From positions 248,001 through 312,000 of the forward strand of contig NZ_BIMF01000001.1 of NCBI RefSeq assembly GCF_004000945.1: a DNA stretch of 64,000 nt, in the 5' to 3' direction. The position numbers and the translations under genes were made by a program. Below are positions 9,631 through 18,851 of the stretch, piece after piece; position 1 is the first letter of the stretch; each line of letters opens with the position of its first letter. The notes below the pieces were generated by a model that saw only the letters and a program-made list of their open reading frames with translations, did no database searches and was not told the DNA's origin. The stretch comes from Paenibacillus lautus NBRC 15380. Lineage in GTDB: Bacteria > Bacillota > Bacilli > Paenibacillales > Paenibacillaceae.

Positions 9631-9696
9631 AACCTTCTCTTTCCTGGAAGGCCCGGGCATATCCCCGGCCCTCCAGGCGGAAGAGAAGGTTTTTTC
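9631..9696 (+). terminator. Terminator after the AraC regulator, probably bidirectional
   Basis: AACCTTCTCTT (from 9631) pairs with AAGAGAAGGTT (to 9691) with a GC-rich inner stem, ending in six T on the plus strand; A residues on the other side could serve the convergent acyltransferase gene. The right arm with T-run (9678-9695) is identical over 18 bases to the terminator at 15511-15528. Confidence 0.85.
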
Positions 9697-9743
9697 GTTA
9701 TATTTTCCGCTCACAGGCTGACGGTAAACGGATCTGTTTCGCT

Positions 9744-10946
9744 CTAATCAGCCTTCATTGTCTTTTCCGTTTGTACTTGTCCACTATGTCCCCGATGTTC
9801 CCTTAATTTCTCAGCAGAGAACAGCCGCTTGTTCCACCGGGACAAACCGAGCAGAATCCGGGCATCCACGAACCTGTAGAACCCATGGGCAATAACAGCG
9901 ATAACCAAGAACGTAATGATGGTTGTAAACAGTACATTCAACCCATAGTTCAGGAATTGATTGAGATACAGAAATATAAAGCTCCCAAGTGAACAAATAA
10001 CGGTAAAGTGCACAAGGTACAACGAAAAAGAGACTTTTCCCAAATAAGCAAAAAACCTGCGGCTGAATATCGACTGCATTCGGTTCGAATTCAACAGGAC
10101 CCACAGGATCAGGAATGATCCGATAACATGATGGAACACAAAGAAGTCGAAATCGGAAGCCCTCCATTGAAGAAGCGAATATATCGTTCCTTGCGGTGCG
10201 ACATAGGGATAGGAGCCTGTGTAAATACCGATACAGAGAAGCAGGATATGAATCCAGGGCCGACGGATATAAGCCAGCCGGTCCCTCCCGCTATTCTTTA
10301 AATCGCTTAACAACATCCCCAATATAAATCCCAAGTAATAGGAATCGATGAATACGCAGATGAGGATGGCATAAACGGCATAACGAATTCCATGACGTCC
10401 ACAAGTTACTAGAAAAACAAAAATCAGAAATGATCCAAACAGCTCGTATGTCATCGTCCAGAGCACGGGATTGTATTGCGATCCATACGTAAAAAAGGTA
10501 TGAACCAAGCTTTCCTTCAGCATGATTAGCAGATTGGCGTCAGCCATAAACGGATCAGGCATCGAAGATAACGTCATTCCACGTATTTTGTCGTAGGCTC
10601 CGAGATCCAACACGATGATCAGATAAGCAAGGAAGACGGAGACCAAGGCGGGTACGGCCAAACGAAAATAGCGGCGAATGGCAGACGAATAAATGATGAG
10701 CCTGTCTCCGGTTTGAAAAAATCGATAGCTGAGCACATATCCGCTTAACACAAAAAACAGACAGACAGAGAAGTTGCCGTTAAACAGCAGATTGAACGGT
10801 GTGCGCGCAGCAATCTCCTCAAAAGCGAAATGCTCGATCTCCTTCCTCCCCTCAAAAACCGACGGTGCAAACACCTGAAAAAAATGAGATACGACCACAA
10901 TCAAGGCAGCTAAACCTCTCAAGCCATCCAAATATACAATTTTCAT
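9744..10946 (-). CDS. Acyltransferase family 3 membrane protein
   Basis: This 400-residue multi-pass membrane protein has the acyltransferase-3 opening KIVYLDGLRGLAALIVV, the conserved FFVLSGYVLSYRFF segment and about ten hydrophobic helices. Family members transfer acetyl or other acyl groups from the cytosol to sugars or polymers at the cell surface. The ATG at 10946 is preferred over an upstream GTG (11003) because the family motif starts there; its ribosome site is weak (GTGGGG). The gene is convergent with the AraC sensor gene and divergent from the next AraC regulator. The acceptor cannot be predicted. Confidence 0.85.
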   Translation of the reverse strand: MKIVYLDGLRGLAALIVVVSHFFQVFAPSVFEGRKEIEHFAFEEIAARTPFNLLFNGNFSVCLFFVLSGYVLSYRFFQTGDRLIIYSSAIRRYFRLAVPALVSVFLAYLIIVLDLGAYDKIRGMTLSSMPDPFMADANLLIMLKESLVHTFFTYGSQYNPVLWTMTYELFGSFLIFVFLVTCGRHGIRYAVYAILICVFIDSYYLGFILGMLLSDLKNSGRDRLAYIRRPWIHILLLCIGIYTGSYPYVAPQGTIYSLLQWRASDFDFFVFHHVIGSFLILWVLLNSNRMQSIFSRRFFAYLGKVSFSLYLVHFTVICSLGSFIFLYLNQFLNYGLNVLFTTIITFLVIAVIAHGFYRFVDARILLGLSRWNKRLFSAEKLREHRGHSGQVQTEKTMKAD

Positions 10947-11055
10947 AACAACCCCACGTTCCCCTAGAAATAGGATGTTTGCGAATGCGAAACATATTTT
11001 CACAGGGCAGGAAGAGGAATGCTGTACACGATTCGTTTTTCAGGGATAATCATCT

Positions 11056-11097
11056 TTAAGAAAATGGCTGACTCATGAGATGAAAGCGTTTTCTTAA
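11056..11097. promoter_or_regulatory. Inverted repeat with embedded cre-like site upstream of AraC regulator
   Basis: TTAAGAAAA (11056-11064) and TTTTCTTAA (11089-11097) form a perfect 9-base inverted repeat. The right arm overlaps TGAAAGCGTTTTCT (11081-11094), which resembles the CcpA cre consensus TGWNANCGNTNWCA with one mismatch at its last base. It lies 33 bases before the TTG start, so carbon catabolite control of the second importer regulator is a plausible inference. Confidence 0.5.
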
Positions 11098-11129
11098 TCT
11101 GAAGGAATTCAATAGGGGAGGGTAAAACA

Positions 11130-12062
11130 TTGAGTATTTATTGGAGTCAGGTTGATATTGAAGAACTAACTGGATCAGGTGTCGTTTATTTTAACTCAAA
11201 GATGGAAATGTTGGAAGGTCTTCCGTGCAAAATGTATAAATTGACCTATCAACAGAGCTTATGGACGCATTGTCATGATTATTTTCAGATTTGGTATGTG
11301 GCGAAAGGAACATTCCAACATTCCGTTAATCAACAGGCGTACGAGATCTCCAAGGGCGATATTTTTGTTATACCACCGTTTACCTTGCACAGCGTCAGCA
11401 TTTCACCCGATGAGGACATCGAGATTTACGGATGCGAATTTATGCCAGCTTTCGTGAACGAGAGATTTCAGGAAATGCCAGCAGATCATGCTTTTTTCGA
11501 TGTGGGGTTTCTGGAATACTTTCTGCGCCAGGAAATGAACGCCCAGTCCAAAATAACGCTGGACAGCGTTACCGACGTAACGGTCCAGAATGTCTTGAAG
11601 GACATGCTGATCGAATACGAGAGACGAACCCCTTTTTTTCAAATCTCGCTCAAAGCGAAGCTGCTTGTCCTCCTCTCGATTCTGGTACGGCAGGTCAACG
11701 GTGAACTGCTCCGGGAAGGATTCGAGAAATCCGAGAAATACCGGGGAATCATGACCAGAGTCGTTGATCACATCCATAACCACTACCAGGAAGATATGAA
11801 TCTGAATGATCTATGCACCCTATCGAATTTATCAAGGTCCACGTTCTGCATCCTCTTCAAAGAATGGACAGGCAAAACGTTCAACCGGTATCTCACGGAC
11901 CTGCGGATTCTGCAAGCCATGATGATGCTGAAGCAGCCGGAGTTATCCGTAACGGATGTTTGCTACTCCACCGGTTTTAATGAACTCTCCTACTTCTGCA
12001 GAATCTTTAAAAAGTACACGGGCATCTCTCCCACCGACTTTCGTAAACAAGCGATCAAATAG
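11130..12062 (+). CDS. AraC-family transcriptional regulator with cupin sensor domain
   Basis: This is a soluble 310-residue regulator. The TTG start at 11130 has a GGGGAGGG ribosome site seven bases upstream. The N-terminal half (about 20-150) is a cupin-like ligand-binding fold with H-rich strands (WTHCHDYFQIWYV) and the last 100 residues form the AraC double helix-turn-helix, ending FKKYTGISPTDFRKQ. It sits just before, and in the same direction as, the second importer genes, and most likely controls them. A cre-like site lies in its upstream region. Confidence 0.92.
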   Translation: MSIYWSQVDIEELTGSGVVYFNSKMEMLEGLPCKMYKLTYQQSLWTHCHDYFQIWYVAKGTFQHSVNQQAYEISKGDIFVIPPFTLHSVSISPDEDIEIYGCEFMPAFVNERFQEMPADHAFFDVGFLEYFLRQEMNAQSKITLDSVTDVTVQNVLKDMLIEYERRTPFFQISLKAKLLVLLSILVRQVNGELLREGFEKSEKYRGIMTRVVDHIHNHYQEDMNLNDLCTLSNLSRSTFCILFKEWTGKTFNRYLTDLRILQAMMMLKQPELSVTDVCYSTGFNELSYFCRIFKKYTGISPTDFRKQAIK

Positions 12063-12092
12063 AACGTTCATTACCATACGATAATCCTATTT

Positions 12093-12121
12093 TTGAACAC
12101 GATAGTGAAATGAAATGATAT
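12093..12121 (+). promoter_or_regulatory. Candidate promoter of the second importer operon
   Basis: TTGAAC (12093-12098), 17-base spacer, TGATAT (12116-12121). It lies between the AraC regulator and the solute-binding gene and leaves a leader of about 135 bases. Confidence 0.45.
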
Positions 12122-12263
12122 TTTTACATGCTACGATATCCATAATTCTTACAAATAACTGGATCAGGGCCGGTTGTTTAGTCAACTGTTTTGGGGAGGG
12201 AAATTGATAGAACTTCGATTGCGTTACACGAATGTACACGAATGCTCAAGGGGAGGAAGAGGA

Positions 12264-13574
12264 ATGAAGAGGAAGAAGAAATCTTTGATCTGGAGCCTTA
12301 TTCTATTGATCTCTATCGTAACAGGATGCACAGGCGGCAATCCGCCACAATCTGGCAGTGATGGTGACAAGCCATCCGAAAATCCGCCTGCGCAGGATGC
12401 CGTAACGCTCGACTTCTGGTACGGCTGGACCGGACCGGAAGCGGAAGCGCTGGAACGATTGATTGCCAAGTGGAACTCGGCCAATCCCGACATTCAAGTA
12501 AAGGGTCTATCCCAAAGCGACTATCAGAAACAGCTTACCGCGATTACGGGGGGCAATCCTCCGGACATCGCATCCCAATTCGGACAAAATGTCGTGCCGT
12601 GGGGACTGCGCGGCGCCATGATGCCGCTTGATGATTATATAGCGGAGGACGGCGTGGATCTTAAGGACTTCGTGCCCGCTGCCTTAAGCTCTTCCCAGCA
12701 TGAAGGCAAGACGTATGCGATCCCGACGGCCATGCACGTGTCCATGCTGTTCTACAACAAGGATATTTTGCAGGAAGCCGGCTATGACGGTCCACCGGAA
12801 ACGATAAGCGAGCTAAAAGAATATATCAAGAAGCTGAGCATCGTGGAGGATGGCGGGCGCCTCCAGCGGCTCGGATTGTGGCCCGGAATGGATGCGTATA
12901 CGTTCAGCTATGCCTTTAACGGATCGTTTTATGATGAAGCAACTCAGCAGGTGACGCCGGACCATCCGGGGATCCAATCGGCCATTAAGCTATCGAAGGA
13001 AATCTGGGATCAATACGGTTCCGATAATCTGGACCGATTCTCATCCGGGCTCGGCCAATACATGTCGGCACAGAATCCGTTCTTCTCGGGCAAGTATGCG
13101 ATGACGATTGACGGAGAGTGGCTGCCCACCTTCATCAAACAATACTCGCCTGATCTGAATTATGGCATTGCGCCGATTCCTTATGATGAGAACAACCCGG
13201 AATTGAAAAACTCCGGAAATGTGTCTACCAGCGTATTCTATATTCCGAAGGGCGTCAAAAACCCGGACGCTTCCTGGAAGTTCATCAAATGGATGACCGA
13301 GCCGGAGCAAATGGCCGAATTCACGGCTGCCCTCGGGAATCTCCCGACGAGAAACTCCGCCTTCTCCAATCCACTCTATGAGGATGTGCCAGGGTTCAAG
13401 GAATTTCTGGACTACTCGGCAAGCGAAAACCTGAAGTCCTTCCCGGCTTCTTCCTACGCGAACGAGTACATGACGGAATTCAGCGCACAATATGACGCGA
13501 TTCTCCGCGGCACCGTCAGCATGGAGGAAGGCTTGAACAAGGTGAAGGCCAAGATTCAGCCGCTGGTGAAATGA
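12264..13574 (+). CDS. Extracellular sugar-binding lipoprotein (MalE-like, family 1)
   Basis: The 436-residue protein starts at ATG 12264 after GGGGAGGAAGAGGA. A basic start and hydrophobic stretch lead to a lipobox VTGC (Cys22) and a Gly/Ser/Pro/Asp-rich linker. The mature part has the classic family 1 features: LDFWYGWTGPEAEALERL at the first strand, GNPPDIASQF and later SWKFIKWMTEPEQMAEF. It is 90 bases upstream of the MalF-like permease and forms the receptor of a CUT1-type importer. It belongs to the shorter MalE class, unlike the LplA-type receptors of the other two operons in this window. The ligand is unknown. Confidence 0.93.
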   Translation: MKRKKKSLIWSLILLISIVTGCTGGNPPQSGSDGDKPSENPPAQDAVTLDFWYGWTGPEAEALERLIAKWNSANPDIQVKGLSQSDYQKQLTAITGGNPPDIASQFGQNVVPWGLRGAMMPLDDYIAEDGVDLKDFVPAALSSSQHEGKTYAIPTAMHVSMLFYNKDILQEAGYDGPPETISELKEYIKKLSIVEDGGRLQRLGLWPGMDAYTFSYAFNGSFYDEATQQVTPDHPGIQSAIKLSKEIWDQYGSDNLDRFSSGLGQYMSAQNPFFSGKYAMTIDGEWLPTFIKQYSPDLNYGIAPIPYDENNPELKNSGNVSTSVFYIPKGVKNPDASWKFIKWMTEPEQMAEFTAALGNLPTRNSAFSNPLYEDVPGFKEFLDYSASENLKSFPASSYANEYMTEFSAQYDAILRGTVSMEEGLNKVKAKIQPLVK

Positions 13575-13664
13575 TGACTGATTCGAAGCAGGCTCCGTCC
13601 AATACAGCGATGTATCGGACAGGGCTGCATACTAAAAACTTAAAACGGAAGGAGAAGCGCGAAG

Positions 13665-14618
13665 ATGAGAGTCTCTACAGCAGCGAATCAACAGAAACCC
13701 GTATCAGGCTGGTCCAGGAAGGAGCGTCATTATGTATATCTTGGCCTGGCGTTCGCCTCTCCTTGGATTATCGGCTTTCTCGCTTTTACGGTCTATCCGT
13801 TCTTCGGTTCGCTCTACCTGAGTCTGACCGAATACGATTTATTCAGCCCTCCCAAATGGGTGGGGCTACAGAATTACGAGCAGATCTTTGCGGATGACCG
13901 CTTCTATAAGTCGCTCGGCAACACCTTTTTCATGGCGTTCATATCTGTGCCGATCACGCTGGCCGTCTCTTTGCTGATTGCCGTGATGCTCAATTTCAAA
14001 GTGAAGGGGATCAATTATTACCGCACGATCTTCTATCTTCCGTCGGTCATACCGATCGTCGCAAGCGCTCTGTTGTGGACATGGATGCTGAACCCCGACT
14101 TCGGTTTGGTTAACATGGCACTTCGCACTCTCGGTTTAACGGACCCGGCGTGGCTGCTGGATCCCCGTTATACGAAACCGTCACTTATTCTGATGAGCCT
14201 GTGGGGCTCGGGTGCAGGCGCATTAATCTTTCTCGCCGCTCTTCAGGGCGTGCCGAGACAATATTATGAAGCGGCTCAAGTCGACGGAGCGAACTGGTGG
14301 TACCGGTTCTGGAAGATCACGGTTCCTGCCCTGTCCCCCATCATTCTTTTTCAGCTCATCATGGGGTTGATCGGTGCCTTTCAAATCTTTACGGAATCTT
14401 ACATCTTGGCTGGCGGTAAGGTGGACGGAAGCGGCTCTTTGGGCGGGCCGGAGCAATCGCTTCTGTTCTACGCGGTCAATTTGTACCAGGAAGCCTTTGT
14501 CTTTCTAAAGATGGGTTATGCCTCGGCGCTCGCCTGGATTCTGTTTATCATTGTGTTGCTGATTACGTTCATCCTGTTAAAAACGTCAGGCCGCTGGGTC
14601 TATTACGGAGGTGATTAA
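13665..14618 (+). CDS. Sugar ABC transporter permease (MalF/UgpA type)
   Basis: This is a 317-residue membrane protein with about six helices. It opens with the typical LAFASPWIIGFLAFTVYPF segment and carries the ATPase docking motif EAAQVDGANWW. It has a GGAAGGAG ribosome site and is followed, after a single base, by the MalG-type partner, so the two are surely translated together. No ATPase is encoded nearby. Confidence 0.94.
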   Translation: MRVSTAANQQKPVSGWSRKERHYVYLGLAFASPWIIGFLAFTVYPFFGSLYLSLTEYDLFSPPKWVGLQNYEQIFADDRFYKSLGNTFFMAFISVPITLAVSLLIAVMLNFKVKGINYYRTIFYLPSVIPIVASALLWTWMLNPDFGLVNMALRTLGLTDPAWLLDPRYTKPSLILMSLWGSGAGALIFLAALQGVPRQYYEAAQVDGANWWYRFWKITVPALSPIILFQLIMGLIGAFQIFTESYILAGGKVDGSGSLGGPEQSLLFYAVNLYQEAFVFLKMGYASALAWILFIIVLLITFILLKTSGRWVYYGGD

Positions 14619-14619
14619 T

Positions 14620-15444
14620 ATGGTTGTCAGGCTGCGAGTGATCATACCGCATTTGGTCCTTCTTCTATTCGCTGTGATCTTTCTGTTTCCATTCGTATGG
14701 CTGGTGATGACCTCGTTGAAGACGCCGGAAGAGATACTCATGTTTCCGCCGAGTATCCTGCCTGAAACGTTCCAATGGTCGAATTACAAAGAAGCTCTTC
14801 AAGCCATTCCGTTTACACGCTATATGATGAACACGTTTCTGATTTGTATGGTGAATATCATCGGTCAGCTATTCTCTGCACCACTGGTAGCCTACTCGAT
14901 TTCCCGCATTCCTTGGAGGGGCCGAAACATTATCTTTACCATCGTGGTGGCGACCATGATTCTGCCAGCTCAAGTGCAGATGATCCCGCAGTACATCATC
15001 TTCACCAAGCTCGGCTGGGTGAATACGATCATGCCGCTGACCATCGGCGCATTCTTCGGAGCACCGTTCTTCATCTTTTTGCTTCGGCAGTTCCTGCTTG
15101 GCGTACCGACCGAGTTGTCCGAGGCTGCCAAAATTGATGGGGCTTCGGAGCTGCGAATTTATGTCAAGATCATCATGCCGATTCTGAAGCCGGCTCTGGC
15201 CACCGTCGCTCTATTTTCTTTTGTATGGTCGTACGTGGATTTCATGGGACCGCTCATTTATTTGAACGATTCGGCAAAATGGACCATCACCGTTGGCCTG
15301 CAAAGCTTTCAGCAGGACCACGGGGCGCAGTGGGAGAAACTGATGGCGGCTTCCACCATCATGGCGATTCCCATGATCCTGATCTATTTCTTCGGACAGA
15401 AATATTTCATGAAATCGGGATCGGCGTTGACTGGGTTTAAATAA
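14620..15444 (+). CDS. Sugar ABC transporter permease (MalG/UgpE type)
   Basis: The 274-residue inner-membrane protein has six helices and the docking motif EAAKIDGASE followed by IIMPILKPA. I place the start at ATG 14620, eight bases after GGAG; the GTG at 14611 is part of that ribosome site. It completes the second importer with the preceding receptor and permease, and its stop is followed by a strong terminator. Confidence 0.94.
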   Translation: MVVRLRVIIPHLVLLLFAVIFLFPFVWLVMTSLKTPEEILMFPPSILPETFQWSNYKEALQAIPFTRYMMNTFLICMVNIIGQLFSAPLVAYSISRIPWRGRNIIFTIVVATMILPAQVQMIPQYIIFTKLGWVNTIMPLTIGAFFGAPFFIFLLRQFLLGVPTELSEAAKIDGASELRIYVKIIMPILKPALATVALFSFVWSYVDFMGPLIYLNDSAKWTITVGLQSFQQDHGAQWEKLMAASTIMAIPMILIYFFGQKYFMKSGSALTGFK

Positions 15445-15465
15445 GCTGGACCTTCGGAATGAATG

Positions 15466-15528
15466 CCTTCTCTTCCATAGTGGCTCGGTCCTGCTGACCG
15501 GCTATGAACACGGAAGAGAAGGTTTTTT
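15466..15528 (+). terminator. Rho-independent terminator of the second importer operon
   Basis: CCTTCTCTTCC (15466-15476) pairs perfectly with GGAAGAGAAGG (15512-15522), followed by six T. The inner part also folds. Confidence 0.92.
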
Positions 15529-15594
15529 ACGTTTCCAAATCGAAATAAAGGGATATGGAAGAAACCAATATCAACAAACCAAAGGATGAGAATC

Positions 15595-16077
15595 ATGCCT
15601 CTTCGTATCACGACCATGACCGAATCGTTCGCCGATCAAATTATGGAATGGAACTATGAACCTCCCTATGACTTCTACAACAGCGAGCCGGATGAGGAGT
15701 TTCGGAAAGAACTCCTTGAGTGCTCGTATTACGCCATACTGGACGAGGAAGGGCAGCTCTTCGGCTTTTGCTGTACAGGCTCATCTGCCCAAATTCCGAT
15801 TGCGATCCCGTTAGGTGCATATGACGAGGATCTGGTGGATTTCGGACTTGGCATGAACCCGGAATCGACCGGACAAGGCCGGGGAAAAGAGTTCCTCTCG
15901 TTCGTGCTGTCATCCATCGCTGAAATTCACAATCGCACATCGTTTCGGCTGACCGTTGCCAAATTCAACGAACGAGCCATACGCTTGTATACCCAGTTGG
16001 GCTTCTCGGAAGTAACATCGTTCGATCATGGCGGTACTACGTTCATAACGATGGTCAAGATGCCGGTCTCGGTATAG
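15595..16077 (+). CDS. GNAT-family N-acetyltransferase
   Basis: This 160-residue protein has the acetyl-CoA binding signature in LGMNPESTGQGRGKEF and the C-terminal NERAIRLYTQLGF strand-helix typical of GNAT enzymes, which acetylate amines of small molecules or proteins in the cytosol. The ATG at 15595 is chosen over 15586 because AAAGGATGA lies at proper distance from it. It is monocistronic between a terminator and a repeat region. The substrate is not predictable. Confidence 0.88.
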   Translation: MPLRITTMTESFADQIMEWNYEPPYDFYNSEPDEEFRKELLECSYYAILDEEGQLFGFCCTGSSAQIPIAIPLGAYDEDLVDFGLGMNPESTGQGRGKEFLSFVLSSIAEIHNRTSFRLTVAKFNERAIRLYTQLGFSEVTSFDHGGTTFITMVKMPVSV

Positions 16078-16125
16078 TGAACCCAAAAGATCTTAGATCT
16101 TGCGGGAGGCCCCCTTCTTGCTGTT

Positions 16126-16257
16126 AGAGGACGCTCCATGTACGAATCGTTCCTCCCATCGCTGTTGCCCCCACATTTCTTGGAATGGTTCTGAGCAAGG
16201 ACGAAATGTGGGGGCAAAGGCGAGCGCTGACGCTTGTCCGGAATCGATTCGTCCTCT
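16126..16257. repeat. Nested hairpin intergenic repeat, copy 1
   Basis: A perfect 15-base inverted repeat TTGCCCCCACATTTC (16165-16179) / GAAATGTGGGGGCAA (16203-16217) sits inside an outer pairing of AGAGG + ACGAATCGTTCC (from 16126) with GGAATCGATTCGTCCTCT (16240-16257). A second, diverged copy with the same plan is at about 33994-34099. The 542-base gap between the GNAT and GyrI-like genes holds this element, the hairpin at 16400 and nothing else I can recognise; short frames across it look like shadows of the palindrome. Confidence 0.7.
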
Positions 16258-16399
16258 CCGCTACTTTGTGCGAAAATATACTTTGGACATACGAAAAGAA
16301 ACCGTTTCTGCTTCGCGGGCTAAGTAAAGTGAGCCTAGAGGTCGGATGGCTTTCGCTTGCCCATAATCTGCTCAAGCAAGCGGCAATGGACCGAAAAGC

Positions 16400-16445
16400 A
16401 AGAAATGGCGGCGCAAGGATAACATCCTGAGCACCGCCATTTCTT
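16400..16445. terminator. Long hairpin, possible terminator between convergent genes
   Basis: AAGAAATGGCGG (16400-16411) pairs with CCGCCATTTCTT (16434-16445), with a further GGATaacATCC inner stem. No strong T-run follows directly on either strand, so it may be a weak bidirectional terminator or another small palindromic element. Confidence 0.5.
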
Positions 16446-16619
16446 CATTTGACGCATTTTTTTATCTGATGAACTGTCCGTCAAGTGAGCAAACCTACTT
16501 ATGGGGCAGCCCCTCTCATTCGTTATTCGCCAATATCGCGAATTCCCGGATTGGGTCATATCACCCGAGGAATAGTCGTTTCCACTCCAAGCAATGGAGC
16601 TGTAGCCGATTCTTAACCG

Positions 16620-17123
16620 CTATTCAATAGCGATGTAAACGTCCACCATGGTATGGGCAGGATCAAACTGCCGCATGTCATAGCGTTCGTAATCGCCCGT
16701 ATACGTCCTTTTTTCGGCTGATTGCTGGAAGTAACTCCAAATTTCATACCACACCTCTGGGACAATTTCCATCAAAGGGCCACGTCTTGTCCGGAATACC
16801 ATGTACTTGGCTGCCGGGACGGACGCCTGCAGCAGTTCCTCCGAAGAAGCTGCAGCAGCCACGTCTTCCTCTATCCTGTTGCCGATAATCAAGGTGTATT
16901 CCCCGGATGCGTCTCTTTCGTAATCGGTGTACAAAGCATATATGGCTTGATCCTTATCAGATAACCGTGCCTGCAAACCGCTTTGGAAATACTGGTCCCA
17001 TAACTGCGGTATCTTGCCTTGCGGTCCTGCCTCCGCTTCATTCGTCGTTCGAACGCCGACACCCTGAATGGACATGGCGGGTCTAACCTCTATAAATCGT
17101 TCACTCTGATTCTGATTGCGCAT
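16620..17123 (-). CDS. GyrI-like / effector-binding domain protein
   Basis: The 167-residue protein looks like a stand-alone AraC effector-binding (GyrI-like) domain: a FIEVRPAMSIQGVGVRTTNE first strand, an interior DYERDASGEYTLIIG strand and a C-terminal FDPAHTMVDVYIAIE strand. Such domains bind small amphipathic ligands in the cytosol. It lies 54 bases downstream of a WYL-domain regulator gene in the same direction with an AAGGAGG ribosome site, so the pair is probably an operon, an arrangement common in Bacillales. Confidence 0.82.
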   Translation of the reverse strand: MRNQNQSERFIEVRPAMSIQGVGVRTTNEAEAGPQGKIPQLWDQYFQSGLQARLSDKDQAIYALYTDYERDASGEYTLIIGNRIEEDVAAAASSEELLQASVPAAKYMVFRTRRGPLMEIVPEVWYEIWSYFQQSAEKRTYTGDYERYDMRQFDPAHTMVDVYIAIE

Positions 17124-17177
17124 ATGTATCCTCCTTAAAATGAATATATCTCTATTCTAAAGAGGTAACGTGGACAT

Positions 17178-18128
17178 CTATCTGTCCTGGTTATCGTAAC
17201 GCTGCATAATCAATTGTGCTCTTCGCTTCACTTCCTCGGCCGCTTCGCCCGGCTGCTCAACCAGCACCTGATCACCAAAGCTTAGAATCATGCCGTAAAA
17301 CCACTCATCCAATTTGTATAACACGTGAACGCGTAAAGAGCCGTCTGGGTTGACGGTTACTTGTTCGGGCGGAAACATATCCGCCACCCGCTGACGCGCG
17401 GCTGCTTCGAATAACAGCACCGTCTCCTGCTCCAGCGCGCTCGACCAAGAGGAATCCCATTCCAATCGTTCCTCGTCGGGCCATAGCCTTGGCTCATACG
17501 TCTCGCTCAGCATCGTTATATCCTGCATGCGCGACAACCGGAAGAGGCGATGGTCTTCCCGCTCGAGACAAAAGGCTTGTACATACCAAATATTGCCCTT
17601 CAGAATCAGGGATGCCGGTTCAATGGTTCTTCGCTCCGCGCTGCCCTCCGCATCGATATACTCCATCACGACCCTGCGCTTTTCTTGAATAGCCTTTTTG
17701 AGCAAGCTCACAGCGGATTTCAGTCCTTGACGCTGTCCCCAAGGCTGAAAGTCCATGACCACAGGTTCCCTCCGATATTCATCGTCAAGCCCCTGCTCTA
17801 CCCTATGCAGCAGCGCCTTTACCTTCTCAAGCAGGATGCCCATCTGCTGATCATCCAGTGCGCTGCTCATCCCTTTGACGGCTGTAACCAGTGCACTCAT
17901 CTCCTCAGCGGACAGCCAGTACTTGTCGATCATATAGTGCTCCATAATTTCAAATCCGCCGGATATTCCCTGGTGTGCAACAATCGGAATCCCGGCTTGG
18001 CATAGCGTATCCATATCGCGATATATGGTTTTGCTCGATACTTCAAACCGATCAGCCAACTCTTTGGCGCTCAGTCTCCCCCGGTTCAGAAGCAGGACGG
18101 TTATGGCTAATAGCCGGTCTATTTTCAT
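17178..18128 (-). CDS. YafY-type transcriptional regulator (HTH_11 + WYL)
   Basis: This 316-residue regulator has a DeoR/HTH_11-like winged helix at residues 1-60 (LADRFEVSSKTIYRDMDTLCQAG), a WYL sensor domain at about 140-225 containing WYVQAFCLEREDHRLFRLSRM, and a C-terminal WCX-like extension. WYL proteins sense ligands, often nucleic acid related, and regulate neighbouring genes. The downstream GyrI-like gene is its likely operon partner and target. The promoter region faces the divergent PH-domain pair. Confidence 0.9.
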   Translation of the reverse strand: MKIDRLLAITVLLLNRGRLSAKELADRFEVSSKTIYRDMDTLCQAGIPIVAHQGISGGFEIMEHYMIDKYWLSAEEMSALVTAVKGMSSALDDQQMGILLEKVKALLHRVEQGLDDEYRREPVVMDFQPWGQRQGLKSAVSLLKKAIQEKRRVVMEYIDAEGSAERRTIEPASLILKGNIWYVQAFCLEREDHRLFRLSRMQDITMLSETYEPRLWPDEERLEWDSSWSSALEQETVLLFEAAARQRVADMFPPEQVTVNPDGSLRVHVLYKLDEWFYGMILSFGDQVLVEQPGEAAEEVKRRAQLIMQRYDNQDR

Positions 18129-18368
18129 TGCATGCGATCCTTTCGCTCTCGATCATCTTATGTTCTTCCTTAACTCAAGCTTAACAGATTCGGCATGTGT
18201 TCATGCAACCGTTAGGTCAGGTTCAGATGCTCGTTAGCCTGTTATGCTACAATGATAGGCACGGCAATCAAGTCAAAGGACGGGATGAAACGATCCATCC
18301 CCAAGAACGTAGACATACATAAAAGATGCAAAATGTACGAATCTGTAACATCAAGGAGGAACATACAT

Positions 18369-18851
18369 ATGGACAATCGACTTGACGCCATGCGCAGGTG
18401 TCACCCGGACTCCATAACGATCTCGCGCATAACGGGTTTCATTACGGATGGGGTTATTCTACTCGCTGCAGCAGCCTATCTGATTATGGCTGCTATATTC
18501 GGGTGGACCCTGATACCTGGCTGGATCACCATCGGACTTCTGGTACTCGGAGCCTGGTTTACTTGGGCCGTGCCCTCTTTCACCTACAAACAATTCGGCT
18601 TCAAAGTAAGCGAAGAAGAATTGGAGCTTCGCTCCGGCTGGATCTGGCTCAGTGACACCCTGGTCCCGATGACGCGGGTACAGCATGTCGAGCTGGAACG
18701 GGGACCGCTCCTTCGTAAATATGGCTTAGCCAAGGTTAAGGTCGTTACCGCCGCGACGACTCATGTCATCCAGGCGCTCAAGCTGGAAGAAGCAGAGGAA
18801 CTGAAGAAACAGATCGGCGAGCTGGCCAAAGTGGTGGATCACGATGAATGA
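18369..18851 (+). CDS. PH-domain membrane protein, YdbS-like
   Basis: The 160-residue protein starts at ATG 18369, preceded by AAGGAGGAACATACAT. It has two membrane helices (about 25-60) and a bacterial PH (bPH2) domain with FGFKVSEEELELRSGW and VPMTRVQHVELERGPLL. In B. subtilis the YdbS/YdbT pair is linked to resistance against antimicrobial compounds; the exact role is unknown. The stop overlaps the start of the YdbT-like gene by eight bases, so the two are translationally coupled. Confidence 0.88.
   Translation: MDNRLDAMRRCHPDSITISRITGFITDGVILLAAAAYLIMAAIFGWTLIPGWITIGLLVLGAWFTWAVPSFTYKQFGFKVSEEELELRSGWIWLSDTLVPMTRVQHVELERGPLLRKYGLAKVKVVTAATTHVIQALKLEEAEELKKQIGELAKVVDHDE

Noticed and set aside
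16124..16430. Short frames in the GNAT-GyrI gap (for example 16124-16375 minus, 16185-16430 plus)
   Set aside because: They run through the palindromic repeat, lack ribosome sites and have no recognisable protein features.
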